A stretch of 64,000 bases of DNA. Source: Plutella xylostella. Its lineage: Eukaryota > Arthropoda > Insecta > Lepidoptera > Plutellidae. The notes beneath the pieces are model-generated. The model made no database searches, had not been told where the DNA came from, and saw only the letters and a list, made by a program, of their open reading frames with translations. Of the stretch, positions 23,210 through 37,036 are shown in pieces; the stretch's first letter is position 1, and each line of letters starts with the position of its first letter. The DNA lies in the NCBI RefSeq assembly GCF_932276165.1, contig NC_064006.1, forward strand, positions 6,834,501-6,898,500, read 5' to 3'. A program made the translations under genes and the position numbers.

Positions 23210-23324
23210 ATGGCCGATAGGACGTACTCTTACGACCCGGTCGGCGCCGCCACCGCACTCAACCAACAGACGCACAGGATGGAGCAGGGACAGTTGTGGC
23301 GGCAGTATGTCATCGCGGGCATCG
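23210..23324 (+). CDS. Tret1: Tret1-like coding exon 1 (isolated by a 13-kb intron)
   Basis: Encodes the cytosolic N-terminus, about 38 codons: M-A-D-R-T-Y-S-Y-D-P, then G-Q-L-W-R-Q-Y-V-I-A-G-I at the start of helix 1. It ends in phase 1 at a gtacgt donor. The single base left over plus 'CG' of exon 2 makes Ala, giving I-A-G-I-A-N-I-A-I-A, exactly the helix-1 context expected. This phase match is why I connect it across 13 kb. Confidence 0.85.
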
Positions 23325-26300
23325 GTACGTTGATTTTTTTTCTAAACGTCACGACGAAAAACGCGCGTAAATCTGTGAAATTGTTTGTGGTTTTGTTGTG
23401 TGTTTTTTCCGTGTAACTGGCCAGCGGCAAATGCAAGTCATTTGAAATAAATATAAACAAATGAGTGGTACAGATGCAGATGGCTAAATAATTGTTTGTT
23501 TGTGCGCGTTTCTGTATTTCCGCGTTCAGGAAAATCGGTGGCTGGACGCGGGAAAATCTGGCCGATAAAATTTAAAAAAATTAAAATAAATTTCGTTCGA
23601 TTTTTAAACTTTTAAAAAGAATACAACTGCGCAGCGGAACGTCGGAAATGCATTTGTCCCGCGTTTAGGTAAATTACTGGACGTGAAATTAATTCAGTGA
23701 GTACAATGATGAATATATTCTTCAAAAGGTTAAATTTTACATTATTCAGTGGTGTCATTGATTGATATTGTGAGGTTATTTGCCCGAAGTAGTTGAATGG
23801 TTCACCTGGTGCTCTGAATTTTTATATTTGTCTAAGATTACCACTAGTGAAACATCAAAATAACTTAATAACTTAATGAGTTTTTTGTGTCGTTATGATA
23901 GTATTGCAGGAAATGTAATGCTTAGCTAAGTACGTTATATAGGTACTTATAAGTACTTAATAGATAAGGGCAGCCGGAACTCCTAATTATTTATAAAACT
24001 CATCATGTGTCCACTCCACAGTGATGTCAATATTATTATTATCTAAAAAAAACTAAATATTAAGGGCCACTTTTACCAAACGCTAAATGTATTTAAATGA
24101 AATTTTAAATACATTTTGTACCAACTGACAGACGTATGACAGGCTACTAAATACGTTTAGCGTTTGTTGAAATTCCACCTACTACTCACTTCTCAATTTA
24201 ACCAGAACATTAGTTAAATACTGACATAATGATAATGGCTATTCTAAATAAACTAATAAAACTTTTATACTATAAACAATAAATTGACCATGTTTGCCAA
24301 ATTATAGTCTGTTCCCACAATACTAGCCCTTACTGCCCGCTGCATAAGAGACAAGTAAAGTGTTGTTTATACTTATCAAAAATACAGAAGTTATCACAAG
24401 CTTTATCGATAATTTGCTGTATATTTTTAATAAGTAATTTGAGTTATCTGTGTAGCCTTGAAAACTGCACAAATGATTTTAGCACATGTAAAAATAATGT
24501 CCAAGCAAAATCGTAACGCCTCCATGACTTATTTTCATGAGGGAGATGATTCTAATACTTATTATCCAAATAATAATATGTAATGCTATGCATAATGCTA
24601 AGATTTCCCCACTCTGGTAAAAGTAAAAAGTTTCAGTCAGTCAAGTCATCTGTCACCTGAATACATTTTAAGAGCGAGGCCCCATTGGTCGTCGCTGTCA
24701 TATATTTTTTATGACTGTTCCTTTGCGTCGTCGCAGCGACGCGATGCAGCCCAACGCACCAATGGGGCCACACCTTAAGCTATCCCTATAGGTAATTCAA
24801 GTGTAAACTTCACCATATTTAATGTAATACTATTTCTGATGCCTTCTCTTTACTATCACGTATCATGCGTCTCTAGCCGTGATAACAGATTTTAATACCT
24901 AAATAAATAAAGTTATTTATGCAGATAAAACAAACTCTAAATAACCTTAAGCTGATCTTGTGTCGGGCCACAGAGAGCCAGTGCCAGTACTTGCGTTTTT
25001 TAAATGGTTCTGTAGATTCCATGGTATTTTTTGATACCTTTCTATTCTATTATATTATATTATCTGTGGGGTTGTAAGTACCTGAACCTGGCTGCATATC
25101 CCCAAGGTCTGCCTTCCTAAGCTTGGACCATTTCCCACCACGCTGGCCCAATGCGGGTTGGTGGGTTCACATATCTAGATGTGCTAAATCTAGATATGCA
25201 GGTTTCCTCACGATGTTTTCTTTCACCGTAAGAGCGATGGTATACATTGTACTTAAATTCAAAGAACTCATTGGTACATGTCAGCGTATTCGTATTCAAC
25301 ATCAAGTGTATTAAATTCACCCTTTATGTTTTTTTTTGTTTTGCTTTAGGAACTAGTGGTACATAATATGTTATTTATGTAGTAACGTGACTTTACTAAT
25401 GGGGAGAAGTTTTTTTTCGCCAATTTCCAAAAGTCGTAGATCAATAGCGGTTCAGAATAATGACCCCTGAATTACCCACTTATAGTTACCCTTTGCAACA
25501 TTACTTATAGATTATAAACCCGAGAATTAACTATTCGATGCGCTTTTTCTAAATTATTATTATTATTATTTAACTCTTTATTGTACAAATATTACAAATA
25601 AAAGTACAAAGGGTGGACTTAATGCTAAAAGCATTTTCTGCCAGTCAAATTAAACATTTTATGAAATTTACACAAAACGGATTTATGACATAGTTGCTGT
25701 TCACTTAAAGACAAACAGACTTACTGGCTTGGAAATTTATTAAAGTACTTACTTTAACCCTTTGCGTAACGGAACTCTAAAATATACTAATAATAACTTG
25801 CTTTCTATAAATATGTTTGTGTAAATATAAAGATAAAAGCATTTTGATATTACTTATTGCTTAGGAATTACCTACCACTACCACCCAAGTTGTTATAATA
25901 TAAGATAAGGGGTAAAAACTCGTATATCTATGTAACTAACTACCTATTCGCATGTATGTATAATAATACCTACATAATTATATTTCTCTGTGATGTCGAG
26001 ATTTAGGGTCACTTTTACCAAATGCTGAACCTATGTATTTAAAATTACTTAAATCATTTTTAAATACATTTTGTACTAACTGACAGATGTTTTACAGGCG
26101 ACTAATGGTCACTTTTACCAAAAGCTAAACGTATTTAAAATTGTATTTAAATCAAATTTTAAATACATTTTGTTCTAACTGACAGAAGTTTGACAGGCTA
26201 CTACATTTATACGTTTAGCATTTGGTGAAATTCCACCTAAATTCGTTTATCGTTTGGTGAAATTCCACCGTAGGTAAGTAAGTAGTTAAAAGAGTTATAA

Positions 26301-29300
26301 TTAGTTATACAGGGTGTCCCAAAAGTCAACGTCATCCCTTAAAGGGCTGATAGGTCAGCTCATGAGAGGCCAGAATATCACAATATGACCTTAGTAAAAA
26401 CTCGATAATTTTCGAGATATTGACACTTTTATAAATTTGCTGAAAATCGACACCTTGGATCAGTTTTTTGCGTGCCGCCGGTACAAAAATCCATATTGTT
26501 AGAATTTGTTTGGTGTTGCATCACCCTGTATAGCCCTGCTATTGATCGCAGTCAAAAAAAATATCGAGTAATGCTGTATGTTTAAAAAAAACACGGTTTT
26601 CAAAGTCATAAAAGGTAATCGTATTTTTTTATAAACAACTTTGACTCTACATTCTGTAAAAAAAATATACCACGCAAACCTGGCACCTTATTTGAAAAGA
26701 TTGCTCATTTAATGCAGTTTCCAAAATGGTATGAAACGTTGCTATTGTTTCAATTAACAAAAAAGTTATTGCTATTTTAGTACAAAACGACCTCGATGTA
26801 AAATTGTTTGAAGGAAATTTATCTCACTGAATTTATTAAGGGTAAGTCATGTTAGAATGAGTAAAAGTAAAATAAGTGGTGGGGTCAGCCGTGGCAACAT
26901 AGATGACGCAAAAATAGCTAAGAAAAAACTTACCAAACTCTTATAAAACATATTTTTCGTTTTTTACACCTTATTTAAAAAAAACAAACATTTATTGACT
27001 TTTATTTTTATTTCTCAAAATTATAACACCACATTATTATATTAAGTACACAATCAGCAAAGAATAATACTCATTAATGGTCATAATCATAATTTTGAGA
27101 GTTTGGTTTTGTTTAACAATAACTTTAAAATAAATATCAAGTAATTAGAGGTAATGTTAATGACAAACTGATCTGTCCCTTTTTTGGATACTGTGGGTGT
27201 ACAGTGTACATGTGTAAGCGTTTTACTTGTACAATATCACACATTAGCACTACTCAGGAATGTACGTTACCATGTGCTACATTTATGGGGAATGTGGAGT
27301 TGCTATAGTCCACTTTTTTCGAGAAAGATACTCAAAATGCGTTTTTTTTACTAACTGTGACAACGTTGTCTCTTTTCCCACTCCCAGCCATACCACCTAT
27401 TTTACTTTTATTCATTCCAACATGACTTACCCTTAATAAATTCAGTCAGATAAATTTCCTTCAAACAATTTTACATCGAGGTCGTTTTGTACTAAAATAG
27501 CAATAACTTTTTTGTTAATTGAAACAATAGCAACGTTTCATACCATTTTGGAAACTGCATTAAATGAGCAATCTTTTCAAATAAGGTGCCAGGTTTGCGT
27601 CGTATATTTTTTTTTACAGAATGTAGAGTCAAAGTTGTTTATAAAAAAATACGATTACCTTTTATGACTTTGAAAACCGTGTTTTTTTTAAACATACAGC
27701 ATTACTCGATATTTTTTTTGACTGCGATCAATAGCAGGGCTATACAGGGTGATGCAACACCAAACAAATTCTAATAATATGGATTTTTGTACCGGCGGCA
27801 CGCAAAAAACTGATCCAAGGTGTCGATTTTCAGCAAATTTATAAAAGTGTCAATATCTCGAAAATTATCGAGTTTTTACTAAGGTCATATTGTGATATTC
27901 TGGCCTCTCATGAGCTGACCTATCAGCCCTTTAAGGGATGACGTTGACTTTTGGGACACCCTGTATAGGTATGAGTAGTACCGAAACATCATAAACAATA
28001 CTGAAGTGTTTATTGTGTGCAGTTTATATTATAATATTCCTTCTTGATAAACACACATCATAGCATTGTATTAGATTAGAAATAACAAACCATTGTAAGT
28101 AGTCGGTATCGAGTTATTATTTTCCATTTCGTAGCAATGAAATTTAATTAGCTGCATACCTCCTAGCATGAGGTAGTAAACTACACACACATACCTTTTA
28201 TAATGGAAAATTAAGATATCGTTTCCACCAATGCTATGCTATGTGAACCTCTGAACATGATTGGTGGATATATTATAAATAATTAATATATTACTTAGCT
28301 AGCTTGGGGTCGGATGGCCGTGTGTGAGATGTCCCCACATATTTATTTATTTATTTATTTATTTTATTTATATCATATGCATTCATAGCAACGTAGCAGC
28401 ATAGCACATCTCTGGTGGAAAAGCACCTTTATTGTACTGTACACACGACGATACTTAATGGTGTAGCGGTTAACTGACTGCTTACTGAAGGTTGCCGGTT
28501 CAAATCCCGGCCGGCCGGGGCAAATATTTGGTTAAAGACAGATATTTGCACTCAGGTTTTGGGTGTTAATATGTATCTATCTATGTGTACGTATGTGTAT
28601 ATCAGATGTCCGATATCACAGGCTCTGCCTAGTTTGGAATCGGACGGCCGTGTGTGAGACACTGTGAGATGTCCCCAGATACCTATTATAATTACACTTA
28701 CAGCCATGATTCAGTGAAAACATAACCCTACGTGCGTCGTGCAGTTACATTATAGTTAATAATGTAATGTGCACGTGACTACACTGACTACCAACTACCA
28801 TCGCCATTATTTACACATTAACAGTACCGACAAGAATAAAAACAAGTTTCTATTTAAAAATGTTAAAAAAAACATGGTAGTTATTTATATGACCGACAAG
28901 TACTTACTTACTTTATTTTATTCACGCTGACTACCCTCACAGGCATAGAATAACGCGGAATTTGGTGTATCTTCATACTAAATGCTCACAGGTACCCATT
29001 CTGAAGGAGCTACCTAAGTAATTTTGTATTTTTAAAACGTATGTAGGTAGTTATGTAGCTCTAAATATTAACGTCATACATTGTTACATCGGAAGTAGAA
29101 ACAATACATAATTAAGAAATAAATAGGTAGGTAAGTAGTTAGTACCTACGTTATGTCATACAATAATCACGACAAATGCATAATCTTAGTGGACAATACA
29201 GTATATAACATGACTCATCATCATAACATCACAAACGGTATCTCTATGTACCGACTCTTAATATTGTTCATTTTAAAGATCAAACTAGATTTAAGGCCTA

Positions 29301-32300
29301 TGGGCCATCCACCACCATTCATTACACGCACTTTTAAACGGTTAAAAAAATTCTTGGTTAAAAATCTTCCAGATTGAATGTGTACATTACCTACATATTC
29401 GGTAGGAACATTGAATTGGTACCTTCAGAATGGATTTGATATAAATTTTTGTTTTAAATTCAAAAATTCATAATTTACATTACCTAACTATGTAGTTACA
29501 AATATATTTTTAATGTAACTAATACCTATCTACTAATCTATGTATATTATGCTTGTGCACATTTAAAAGTATTGACTAGACTTTCTTGGACTTGACTTTG
29601 GCAAATTAAACTTCGAATTGCATTCAGCTTCAGTCAATGATTGTTGTGGTCCGTCGTACAACTCGCACACAGTGGGCTGAATTGAGATGTCCGCAGCCGT
29701 ATCTTGATTGACATGTAACAGCTTCCTGCCACAGGATAGTCACAATACAGTCACGATATTGTACGTAGCGCAGTGTGCGGTCTTCTAAAAGAAATTGGGT
29801 ACCTAGTGTAGGATTTGCCTCCAAAACGATTTACCTAATAAAAATTAGTAGTATAGGGTGGGTTGCATCAACATCCCGGTTATCGTAATAGTTAAGGTTA
29901 AACTTAGCAATGACAGAGTCGTTACAGTTAACATTTTACTGCAACGTGTTGCACCATCAAATCGTCGGTCATTGTTAATGTTATTAGGGTTGCTAATCGT
30001 TTGAGACATAATTATCCCCAAAGTTATTGTGGGAAACGTTTTTATGTAGGGCAATACCAAATCTAGCTGTCGGACTGAAGCCGTCACAGAGTACATTGTA
30101 GCCGTCATTCTCTGTCAAAGCACCCAAAGTCAACATGTCATAGGACCTAAGTCTGTTATTCCTCCAAATATTGACCAAAAGATTATCATCAATAAAACCC
30201 GCGACAAAGTAGACTCAGGTTTATTATTAATTAATTCTTAACAAGTTGAAACGAGCAGGTAAACGCAGCGTGGGACGCCCTCCTGCCCGCTGGACTGATG
30301 ACCTTAGGCGGGTGGCGGGTAGTGGTTGGATGAGGAAGGCCGAGGACCGGACCGAGTGTTGTGGCGCTCCTTGGGAGAGGCCTATGTCCAGCAGTGGATG
30401 ATTATTGGCTGATGATGATGATGATGATGAAGTTGAAATTAAACAAAATTAAAACTAACGATGTAATCTATTGAAATATTTTATTTTTATTAACATTCCT
30501 GTTAACTGCATAGACAGGTTCCTCTTCATCAGATGATGAATCATCACAAAAAAAACCTAGCTGGTGGTACAGGGTCTCTCATTTTGTTACATAATATATG
30601 TATTATGCAGCTATGGCGTAGCCACTATATAATGGGCTGCACTCTTCTTAGTTCTGTCGTGGTTCTGTCCTTATTTTCATTGATAAATTGCTGTATTTGA
30701 GTGATTGCAAAATTTCTGAAAACAAGGTTATTCAATTAAAGAGTTACGTAGGTTACTTTGATATTAAATTGCTGCGCTGGACCGGCAGCCGGCCGGTAGC
30801 TGGTAGTGGCTGGATAAGGAAGGCCGAGGGCTCCTTGGGAGAGCCCATGGCTAGAAATGGACGCTTATTTGGTGGTGAAGATGATCATTACACCTACAAC
30901 ATAATAATAGGTGCATTGGTACTTACTTCGTCGTTGGAGGCAGTAAGAAAGGTTCTAGTTTTAAAGCCAACACACGAGCCACATTTTTGAGACCTGGAAC
31001 CTATCCAAGAACGAGTTCTCATCCCAAGTTGCGAATCTATCAGTTCTCTGAAAGTACACCTTTCTCTTCATATTTCGTAAGTTCCGTACTTACTCCACCT
31101 CAATCTCAATTTCTGAGGAACTTGTTTCAAGCTCTATTTCACGTAGAAGCGACATGATAAGAATTATTTAATAATAATATTTGTACGTAATACTGTTACT
31201 TTGAGGTTATACAATGCGTTTGACAGCTACCTGACTTTAACAAAAGCAGTAACCGGCCAACATTGGGTGGTTATGGTTATCGTTAAAGTTATGACGTCAT
31301 TTTAACCATAGTTGAATGGTGCAACCAATTTTTCACTTAACCGATGCTTTGACAGACGATGTGACGTTTGTAATAGTTAAAGTTAAATGGTGCAACCCAC
31401 ACTTAGGGTGGGTTGCATCAACATCCCGGTTATCGTAATAGTTAAGGTTAAACTTAGCAATGACAGAGTCGTTACAGTTAACATTTTACTGCAACGTGTT
31501 GCACCATCAAATCGTCGGTCATTGTTAATGTTATTAGGGTTGCTAATCGTTTGAGACATAATTATCCCCAAAGTTATTGTGGGAAACGTTTTTATGTAGG
31601 GCAATACCAAATCTAGCTGTCGGACTGAAGCCGTCACAGAGTACATTGTAGCCGTCATTCTCTGTCAAAGCACCCAAAGTCAACATGTCATAGGACCTAA
31701 GTCTGTTATTCCTCCAAATATTGACCAAAAGATTATCATCAATAAAACCCGCGACAAAGTAGACTCAGGTTTATTATTAATTAATTCTTAACAAGTTGAA
31801 ACGAGCAGGTAAACGCAGCGTGGGACGCCCTCCTGCCCGCTGGACTGATGACCTTAGGCGGGTGGCGGGTAGTGGTTGGATGAGGAAGGCCGAGGACCGG
31901 ACCGAGTGTTGTGGCGCTCCTTGGGAGAGGCCTATGTCCAGCAGTGGATGATTATTGGCTGATGATGATGATGATGATGAAGTTGAAATTAAACAAAATT
32001 AAAACTAACGATGTAATCTATTGAAATATTTTATTTTTATTAACATTCCTGTTAACTGCATAGACAGGTTCCTCTTCATCAGATGATGAATCATCACAAA
32101 AAAAACCTAGCTGGTGGTACAGGGTCTCTCATTTTGTTACATAATATATGTATTATGCAGCTATGGCGTAGCCACTATATAATGGGCTGCACTCTTCTTA
32201 GTTCTGTCGTGGTTCTGTCCTTATTTTCATTGATAAATTGCTGTATTTGAGTGATTGCAAAATTTCTGAAAACAAGGTTATTCAATTAAAGAGTTACGTA

Positions 32301-33198
32301 GGTTACTTTGATATTAAATTGCTGCGCTGGACCGGCAGCCGGCCGGTAGCTGGTAGTGGCTGGATAAGGAAGGCCGAGGGCTCCTTGGGAGAGCCCATGG
32401 CTAGAAATGGACGCTTATTTGGTGGTGAAGATGATCATTACACCTACAACATAATAATAGGTGCATTGGTACTTACTTCGTCGTTGGAGGCAGTAAGAAA
32501 GGTTCTAGTTTTAAAGCCAACACACGAGCCACATTTTTGAGACCTGGAACCTATCCAAGAACGAGTTCTCATCCCAAGTTGCGAATCTATCAGTTCTCTG
32601 AAAGTACACCTTTCTCTTCATATTTCGTAAGTTCCGTACTTACTCCACCTCAATCTCAATTTCTGAGGAACTTGTTTCAAGCTCTATTTCACGTAGAAGC
32701 GACATGATAAGAATTATTTAATAATAATATTTGTACGTAATACTGTTACTTTGAGGTTATACAATGCGTTTGACAGCTACCTGACTTTAACAAAAGCAGT
32801 AACCGGCCAACATTGGGTGGTTATGGTTATCGTTAAAGTTATGACGTCATTTTAACCATAGTTGAATGGTGCAACCAATTTTTCACTTAACCGATGCTTT
32901 GACAGACGATGTGACGTTTGTAATAGTTAAAGTTAAATGGTGCAACCCACACTTAATGTACTAATTTAAGGCTCCATACAAAATGCCATCGGCTTACCTT
33001 TTAGATTGACTGGTTTGATATCACCTCACGATAATATATTTTTTTACTAGCTGATACCGCGCGCTTCGCTTCGCCTTAAAAAAGTTTTCCCGTGGGAATT
33101 CCGGGATAAAAAGAAGCCTATGTTCTTTCCCAAGGTCTAGACTATATGTATACCAAATTTCATTCAAATCCGTTCAGTAGTTTTGCCGTGAAAGAGTA

Positions 33199-33241
<43 letters not shown>

Positions 33242-36200
33242 CAGTTACTTTCGCATTTATAATATTAGTTAGGATTAGGATACAAACTTATTGTTCATAC
33301 GGTAGTAATTGAGATTTCCTCTATAACTACATGATTGTATTTTTATTCTGAGAAATGAGGTTACTTTCCGTTTTTTTTCCTTTCGAGGTACCGGCAGAGA
33401 CCTAAAAGAATCTTACAAAAGTTCTGAGGTAATAAAAGCATTATTTATAACTAGCTGTTCCCGCGCGCTTCGCTTCGCCTTTAAAAGTTTTCCCGTGGGA
33501 ATTCCGGGATAAAAAGTAGCCTATGTTCTTTCCCAGGGTCTAAACCGTATGTATACCAAATTTCATTCAAATCCGTTCAGTAGTTTTGGCGTGAAAGAGT
33601 AACAGACAGACAGACAGACAGACACACTTACTTTCGCATTTATAATATAAGTTAGGAAGTTAGGATTAGGATAATACCAACTAAAACACGGTTGACAAAA
33701 AGACACATTTAATAAAAAAACATCCAATTTTTTTTAATCTGTAAAAAATTGACATCTATTTTGTTATTTCCATTATATTTGATAAAAGTTATCAATAAAC
33801 TGCTTTATGTTTATTATGTGTTATACTCGTAAAGAGTGTTATCTAAAAACGTTATCGATTTGATGCGTATACAATACAGTATTCTCCATATTTTAAATAG
33901 TATCTATGTATAGTGGTATGCGTACTTTTTTATGATAAAAAAATCTTATTTAATATTGTTGTTAATTAAGACGATAAAGCCATAACGTCTATTCTAGCTT
34001 AGGAATGTCTATTCTGAGATTTGGCGACCACGTCTATTTGAAGGTGTAATAGGCGTCAGGATTTTGATCCTAATTTGTGTCGGAAATACCCAGGGAGGGC
34101 TACACTTGTTTTACGAAATATTTAGTTTTGGAGGGCTGCTACGTAAGTACGATTGTATAGCAGTTGTCCGAAAAATCATACTTATTTCGTTCGTTAGGGA
34201 CTGCGCCCTATTACGATTATTTGTAGCTCTTAGAAAGTCGCACATTTTTAAATTGAGCTATAATTCGTATAAGTAATCCTTGCGTTTTTTTACCGCAGTG
34301 CGTGCACCGACATACAAAAACTCATAAGTGAAGTATCGAGCTATAAAAAAAACGTAGTACGCTACCGGTCAATGTACCTACTGTATTAGGGCACGTGTAC
34401 TCTATCAATAGATAGTATACTCTGATCACGTCATAAAACTGATAGATGAAGGGCATCGTAAACTGATAGTAGCTGACAAACTTGTTCATTTCCAAGAAAT
34501 CCGTCGTTAAGTTTCAACAACATAAGAGCTATCTCCTTAATTCATAGGTATTACTATTTACCACCACCACAGCGCTGTAGGAAATTATACTAGCTTAGGA
34601 AAGGAGCATAATATGCATAATATAATATACCCCCACAGAGAGTAGAATAGAATACAAGAAATATGCCTGTAGCTGCGTTTTGTAAACTGTGGCCCTTAAT
34701 TGTGTCATCCATAAATTTATATTAATAGTACCTAATAATTTTTGGGGACATCTCACACACGGCCCAAGCTAGGCAGAGCCTGTAGGTAATATGGGTATCG
34801 GACAGCAGATATACATATATCTACACAGATACTTTTACATACATAAATGCTACCTTCACTTAATGGCTAGGTATAGCAGCTGAATAATGCAAAATATAGG
34901 TGCACCAATAGTCAATACCAACAGCATTACGGTAATAGTATTGACATACACGGCGATATCGCGCCACTTCTGTTTGACAATGTCACATCGAGGTTGTCAT
35001 AACTTGCAGTAAAAGTATAGGGTGAAGTTTTATCAGTGACGGTCCTGATTGTAAGAGCAATGTAGCCATACTGAGCAACTTCCTTTATACTATAAATTGA
35101 CTGTTCATAAATTTAAAAAAAACTGCTTAATTTTTCGAAATGCCAATTCAACCAAAATGAAATAATAGTTGGTATGTTTTGAACTTCACGATTTTTTATG
35201 ATTGGCATATAACATAATAATAAACATGATTTATATCATACATTGGTACTTTTCTTTCTTTTCCGCACCATAATAGGTATGGATCGAGCTAAGGTTACTT
35301 GACGATAGCAAATTATGATAACTACGAAAACTAAGATTAATTATTTCAACGCATCATCAAGATCATTAGGTACGTAACCTCTTCATCTTATCATTTAATT
35401 AAAATAGACAGATATTCACTAGGTGATACAAAATTTAAAACTGTTCTTAAATATTTTATTTACTTTCAGACTATTATCATTGTTTAAGTGTGCATTATAG
35501 GCTCAGACTTCGTTTATTCACATGCCAAAACGTTTTACTATGATGCCTAAATAAATACTTATTTTATTTTACATGTTAGCGTAGGTAAACACTTTTAGCA
35601 GCAAATTATTTTAATGCCTTTTTTATCACATTTATTGCACGCTATAAATAAGCGCTAAAACGTGGTATTTTTTTAACGTTACACATACTTTGGTCTTATA
35701 AAATATAAGAACGTCAATATTGAAAAATGCACATACTAACCATCATCAGCTTCTTTTCTGATATTATTATGACAGGTTACTTGCTTCTTCGAAAGGAGAC
35801 AGAGGGGTCCACGAAAGGACGTTTGCGTAATTTATAACTGACGTACCCTGGGCAGTCAAGTGACCCACAGTTATTCTAACCAAGGACTTTGTTTCACCAC
35901 GTTGACAACTTAACAACCCTTATGTAGTACAGCTCCAGTTGCATTACATCTTTATCGACGTCGACCAACGTCACCATAATAAGATATAATAACATAACGT
36001 GATTCACGATAAACACGGCAATGTGATTGGTGGGTCCATCGTCATCATCATCATCACGACCCATCACATCCATTGAAGGAAGGGTTTTAGGCCTAGTCCA
36101 CCACGCTGGCCTAGTGCGGGTTGGTGGACCCCAACACAAGCAAGCTTGTTCTGGGAGAGTTGTAGGGTAAGTGGGCAACCCGACTGTCAGACGTTTTCAA

Positions 36201-36990
36201 GCTGCCCGAAGGCCTCTGACTAGGCTTTAACGATTGCTGCCGAAGCAGCAACCGTGTATTATATGAGTTTGTGGATGTTATGGGACCAAGCTCTAGTGTT
36301 TATCACCGACTCCAATCTAAGTCATCACCACAACAGCAGCAAATTAAACCCCTCAATTGTCCCCACAGCGAACATCGCGATAGCCTCGACGGGCTACTGC
36401 ATGGGATGGACCTCCCCAGTCAACATCAAGCTGAAGGACCTGAGCCAGTCGCCGTTGCCGGAGAAGGTGACTGACGACCAGGAGGCGTGGATCGGCTCGC
36501 TGCTCACTGTCGGAGCCATCTTCGGTAAGTTTATGGTGTCCTGGTACTTTTGGTATTTGGTCTTCCTTTTGTTGACGGCGAAACAAAGGTTTTTTTACGA
36601 TAGGATTTGCTTGATTGATTTAATCATCGACGAAATATAAATGTTTACGGCTGCATTCCCAGTAGACAATCTGTTAGCCGCCGACTGAGTTAGCGGTGGC
36701 GTATCTTATAGTATGGTCGTTTCCCGATTAATATTCTCTTTTTCACGAGACTGTGATAGTATTTGGCGGGATAGGTTTACATATTCCATTGATAGTTTTG
36801 AAGAAATTTCAATTGGCTCCAAGGGCTCCAAAAACAACCAAAATTTATTTACACACACATATTTCATCCTGTATTTAGGCTTCCACTGAAAACCAGCGCA
36901 GTGTCCTTTAAACCAACCAAAGGCGCTGCAGTAGCTGAGTGGACACCGTTTTGACGACGACAGCATATTATTTATTCCCTATCACCAATA

Positions 36991-37036
<46 letters not shown>

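Noticed and set aside
26306..27967. CRISPR-like or satellite array
   Set aside because: The repeat is one inverted pair, not short direct repeats with spacers.
30688..30990. 100-codon ORF repeated at 32238-32540
   Set aside because: Identical only because the whole 1550-bp unit is duplicated; it runs through LINE debris.
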